39,162 nt of DNA. It comes from Spirabiliibacterium falconis (GTDB taxonomy: Bacteria > Pseudomonadota > Gammaproteobacteria > Enterobacterales > Pasteurellaceae). The stretch is from assembly GCF_014885015.1 (NCBI RefSeq), contig NZ_JABMIJ010000019.1, positions 1-39,162 on the forward strand, written 5' to 3'. The notes under the pieces were generated by a model that saw only the letters and a program-made list of their open reading frames with translations, was not told the origin of the DNA and did no database searches. Positions 36,555-39,162 of this stretch are shown here, piece by piece; position 1 is the stretch's first letter, and each line of letters begins with the position of its first letter. The position numbers were made by a program, and so were the translations under genes.

Positions 36555-37661
36555 ATGAAACCGACAATCAAAACAACTGCATTGGCTATCCTCATTTCTC
36601 TCGGTGCTGTCGCCTGTGGATCGAGTGGTGGTGGAGATTCCTCGTCCAATAACACAACATCACAAACAGAGAAAAAAATCGACAAAGTAAAAGATCAAGC
36701 TAATAAAGCCGCTGATAAAGCTAAGCAAGCACAAAAAGACGCTGAAGCCAAAGCCAAAAAAGCAGAAGCCGACGCCAAAGCAAAAGCCGAAGAAGCCGCT
36801 AAAAAAGCAGACGAAGAAAGCAAACGCGCCGCCGAAAAAGCCAAAGTAGAGGCACAAAAAGCGAAAGAAGAAGCTCAACGTAAAGCTGAGGAAGCTCGTA
36901 AAGCCGAAGAAGCGCGTAAGGCTGAGAAAGCAAAACAAAAAGAATTAAAACTCACTGAGCCAAAATCCTTTGCCTTTGTGAAAAAAGTTGAACAAAATGA
37001 TAGCGATATTTTTTCCGCAATCGAGAGCGATACAAATATTGACGGAAAACAACAAGGCTTAGAGCGTTTTGTGCTAGCAGACAATTCAGGTTCAGCCGAA
37101 TCTAACCAAAATATTAACAGTACTTCTATTATCAATGGTAAAAAAACACATATTGACGCTAGTTATGAAACCTACAGCCATAATTTAGCCAATTCAGGAA
37201 TTGCTGTATTAAGTGCATCAGGTACAGTGAATGATAACAATGCAGAAGGCTTGATGTACCTCTACTCTGGTAAAGCTACAAATGCAAAAGAGATGGCAAA
37301 ACTATCTGGTTCAGCAAAATATAAAGGGAAAAGCTTTATTGACCAGACAGGTATTCCTGCAGATTTTACTATGACGGCTAATTTTGATAAAAAAGAAGTT
37401 TCTGGATTAATCACCGCTAAATTCCATAAACAGATTGGTAACCAAATTGCTCTAGAAAATGCTTCTATTCAAGAAAGAAATAATGAAATTACCTTCTCAG
37501 GAAGAGCTCATGATACAGGTAAAGGGAAATTAGATAATGGAAGCACAGGGACCTATGAAGGTAAATTTATGGGGCGCAATGCTGCTGAAGTTGCTGGTTC
37601 ATTCGAATTAGAAAATAGATGGGGAACTAAAAAAATTGGTGTTTTCCACGGTGCTAAATAA
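36555..37661 (+). CDS. Probable Slam-dependent surface lipoprotein with helical stalk
   Basis: A 368-residue protein. A signal peptide ends at GAVAC (Cys21), followed by a Gly/Ser-rich linker as in surface lipoproteins. Residues about 40-132 are almost only Lys, Ala, Glu, Gln and Asp in helical periodicity (KAKKAEADAKAKAEEAAKKA and similar), like the TolA stalk. The C-terminal part (about 190-368) looks like a small beta-barrel of the TbpB/factor-H-binding type, with GSAKYKGKSF, GLITAKFHKQ and the typical end GKFMGRNAAEVAGSFELEN...GVFHGAK. A Slam gene follows directly, strongly suggesting that this is its client. The ligand is unknown. The ribosome binding site is AAGGA. The gene has no uptake signal and is AT-richer than its neighbour. 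Confidence 0.82.
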   Translation: MKPTIKTTALAILISLGAVACGSSGGGDSSSNNTTSQTEKKIDKVKDQANKAADKAKQAQKDAEAKAKKAEADAKAKAEEAAKKADEESKRAAEKAKVEAQKAKEEAQRKAEEARKAEEARKAEKAKQKELKLTEPKSFAFVKKVEQNDSDIFSAIESDTNIDGKQQGLERFVLADNSGSAESNQNINSTSIINGKKTHIDASYETYSHNLANSGIAVLSASGTVNDNNAEGLMYLYSGKATNAKEMAKLSGSAKYKGKSFIDQTGIPADFTMTANFDKKEVSGLITAKFHKQIGNQIALENASIQERNNEITFSGRAHDTGKGKLDNGSTGTYEGKFMGRNAAEVAGSFELENRWGTKKIGVFHGAK

Positions 37662-37680
37662 ATAACCTAACTTTCTCACA

Positions 37681-37707
37681 AGCCACTGCTTTGCGGTGGC
37701 TTTTTTT
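37681..37707 (+). terminator. Strong terminator between lipoprotein and Slam genes
   Basis: GCCACTGC (37682-37689) pairs with GCGGTGGC (37693-37700) around a TTT loop, followed by seven T. It ends only 11 bases before the Slam ATG, so Slam must depend on read-through or on a promoter inside the lipoprotein gene. Confidence 0.92.
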
Positions 37708-37718
37708 GCGATGATGTT

Positions 37719-39131
37719 ATGAAAAAATTATCTATTTTAGCTTTATTGCCGCTCTCGGCAGTGGCGGTTAGCCCGACCTTTCAGCCTGAAGCCGTCACGC
37801 AGGTGGCGAAACCTGTTGCGCCTGAGCAGGCGGTGGTGCAAGAAAGTGCGGTTGAGCCGTTGGCGTTTTCCCTCGATGAGTTGGCGCACAATTTGCCACT
37901 GTGTGAGCGGGTGTTGAATGTAGCGATTGCCCAACGCCGTTATGATGTGGTGGAACGGGTATTACCGATTTACCGCACGTTTGGTTCGCATGACCCGATT
38001 TTGGTGCTGTTTGCCCAAGGGGCGATGGCAAAATCCCATGGCGAATTTGATGCGGCGGTGGCGAAATTTGAGGCCATTCTTGCACGCAATCCGCAGCTCA
38101 ACCCCGTACGCATTGAACTGGCGACCGCACTTTTTGAAAGCCAGCAAAATAACGCAGCTCGTGCCACATTTGAGCGTGCTCGGGAATTTAATCCACCAGC
38201 GGAAATTCACGCCTTGATTAACCACTATCTGCGTGCACTCGATAACCGTGAGCGTTGGCAAATCAACGCCAATGCCAATTATTTACGCACCCACAATGTC
38301 AATAATACCAGCAGCGAGCGGCGGATTGAAAACAGTGGCTTTATCAAAAACGACGATATGCTGCCGCAATCGGCGCACGGGCTGGCGTATTCGTTCAACC
38401 TCGCCAAAGACTGGAACCTGCGTGAGCACTATTATCTTGCCTTTGAGAACAATCTGTTCGGCAAATATTATTGGGATAACAAAGACTACAACGACGTGCT
38501 CAACCGCACTTTGGTAGGGCTTGCGCATAAAAGTGCGGTGCAAACCGTACGCTTGCTGCCGTTTACCGAATGGCGTTGGGTGGCGGGCAGCCGTTATCAA
38601 CGCAGTGTAGGCGTGCGAGCAGAATGGAACCGCTGGCTGACCAACCGCTGGCAGCTCTCACTGGCGGGGGAGTATGGCAAAGCACACTACCCCGACAATC
38701 CTGAGCTGAACGGCTTTAATCAGCTCGGCTCCGCCACGCTGTTGTGGCTGGCTGGCACGAAAACCTATCTCTACACGGGCATAGATGTGAATCGTGAAAA
38801 AACCGCCACCCGCAGACTGTCGAACGATACCAAAACCGTGCGACTGGGCATTGGGCAAGACCTGCCGTGGCAGATTGCCACTCGTGTGGGCGTTTCCGTT
38901 GCCAAGCGAGATTACAAAGCCACCGCCAAACTCGGCGGCATTCTGCCTCTGGGTAAAGTGCGGTCGGATACCCTTTACAACGCCAACCTCACATTATGGA
39001 AGCGAGATTGGCACTGGCAAGGCTTCACCCCAAAACTGCAACTGAGTTGGAAAAAGCAACGCAGCAACCTGCCAACCTTGTATTCCTACACCGAGAAAAA
39101 CGTCAACCTGATGATTACCCGAGATTTTTAA
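37719..39131 (+). CDS. Slam outer-membrane translocon (surface lipoprotein assembly modulator)
   Basis: Slam proteins move specific lipoproteins across the outer membrane to the cell surface. The 470-residue product has a signal peptide (about 1-17), a Pro/Val/Gln-rich linker and TPR-like helices (about 55-175, FAQGAMAKSHGEFDAAVAKF and NPVRIELATALFESQQNNAA). The C-terminal half forms a beta-barrel of alternating aromatic/polar strands (about 178-470, with NANANYLRTHN, YHYLAFENNLFG-like and LSLAGEYGKAHY segments) and ends ITRDF, a BAM-type terminal Phe signal. The length is normal for the family. No good ribosome binding site is seen. At least five uptake signals lie inside, in contrast to the client gene. 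The pair with the upstream lipoprotein is typical. Confidence 0.88.
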   Translation: MKKLSILALLPLSAVAVSPTFQPEAVTQVAKPVAPEQAVVQESAVEPLAFSLDELAHNLPLCERVLNVAIAQRRYDVVERVLPIYRTFGSHDPILVLFAQGAMAKSHGEFDAAVAKFEAILARNPQLNPVRIELATALFESQQNNAARATFERAREFNPPAEIHALINHYLRALDNRERWQINANANYLRTHNVNNTSSERRIENSGFIKNDDMLPQSAHGLAYSFNLAKDWNLREHYYLAFENNLFGKYYWDNKDYNDVLNRTLVGLAHKSAVQTVRLLPFTEWRWVAGSRYQRSVGVRAEWNRWLTNRWQLSLAGEYGKAHYPDNPELNGFNQLGSATLLWLAGTKTYLYTGIDVNREKTATRRLSNDTKTVRLGIGQDLPWQIATRVGVSVAKRDYKATAKLGGILPLGKVRSDTLYNANLTLWKRDWHWQGFTPKLQLSWKKQRSNLPTLYSYTEKNVNLMITRDF

Positions 39132-39138
39132 TCACAAC

Positions 39139-39161
39139 GTGCGGTCTGACCGCACTTTTAT
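39139..39161 (+). terminator. Slam terminator formed by inverted uptake signals
   Basis: GTGCGGTCTGACCGCAC (39139-39155) is a perfect hairpin, followed by TTTTATT. The same 17 bases form the fbp terminator. The left arm here is not a full uptake signal (CGTGCGGT), while the right arm is. Confidence 0.9.
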
Positions 39162-39162
39162 T

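Noticed and set aside
36660-36938. Minus-strand Phe-rich ORF opposite the lipoprotein
   Set aside because: It is the antisense shadow of the Lys/Ala/Glu stalk; low-complexity DNA, with no ribosome binding site.

Overview
This window is chromosomal DNA of a gamma-proteobacterium of the family Pasteurellaceae. The main sign is the 9-base DNA uptake signal AAGTGCGGT and its complement. I counted about 66 exact copies by eye, roughly one per 600 bases. This is the Haemophilus influenzae/Pasteurella multocida (Hin) type of signal. Protein content, short intergenic spacing and gene groups (slt-trpR-mtgA, mltA-tcdA-znuA, dnaB-alr-pgi, recB-recD without recC) fit the same family. I cannot fix the genus from sequence reading alone.

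Layout. Positions 1-296 hold the start of a tyrosine-recombinase (integrase) gene running off the left edge, two sets of direct repeats and a terminator. They lie directly against the 3' end of tRNA-Leu(GAG), so a mobile element probably sits in this tRNA gene to the left of the window. From 297 to 5810, all on the minus strand, come the tRNA, secG, and an slt-trpR-mtgA-topB series. From 5892 to 8745 the overlapping series mltA-tcdA-znuA encodes a lytic transglycosylase, a tRNA-modifying dehydratase and the periplasmic zinc-binding protein. Then follow an initiator tRNA-fMet gene, a cold-shock protein, mpl (murein peptide recycling), fbp on the plus strand (gluconeogenesis), an unrecognised membrane-anchored protein, and the minus-strand series dnaB-alr-pgi. 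Positions 17059-21364 hold rne (RNase E, with a long leader) divergent from rluC. Positions 21361-27831 hold recD, recB, ychN and a YgjV-family membrane protein.

Positions 27891-31237 hold a three-gene TRAP transporter with a clear CRP site, preceded by a KdgF-like cupin whose -35 box lies in a palindrome. Together they look like an uptake and first-step module for (unsaturated) uronates. This stretch is almost free of uptake signals, unlike the rest of the window. Positions 31392-36346 hold glnE, argA and a uracil-DNA-glycosylase-superfamily protein. The right end (36555-39131) is the most interesting part. It encodes a lipoprotein with a long Lys/Ala/Glu-rich helical stalk and a TbpB-like beta domain, followed by a Slam (surface lipoprotein assembly modulator) outer-membrane translocon. 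A T12 tract lies upstream of the lipoprotein gene and a strong terminator lies between the two genes.

Most genes are conserved housekeeping genes. The parts that deserve a second look are the Slam/lipoprotein pair, the TRAP/cupin island and the integrase/tRNA junction. No CRISPR array, insertion sequence or toxin-antitoxin pair was seen.
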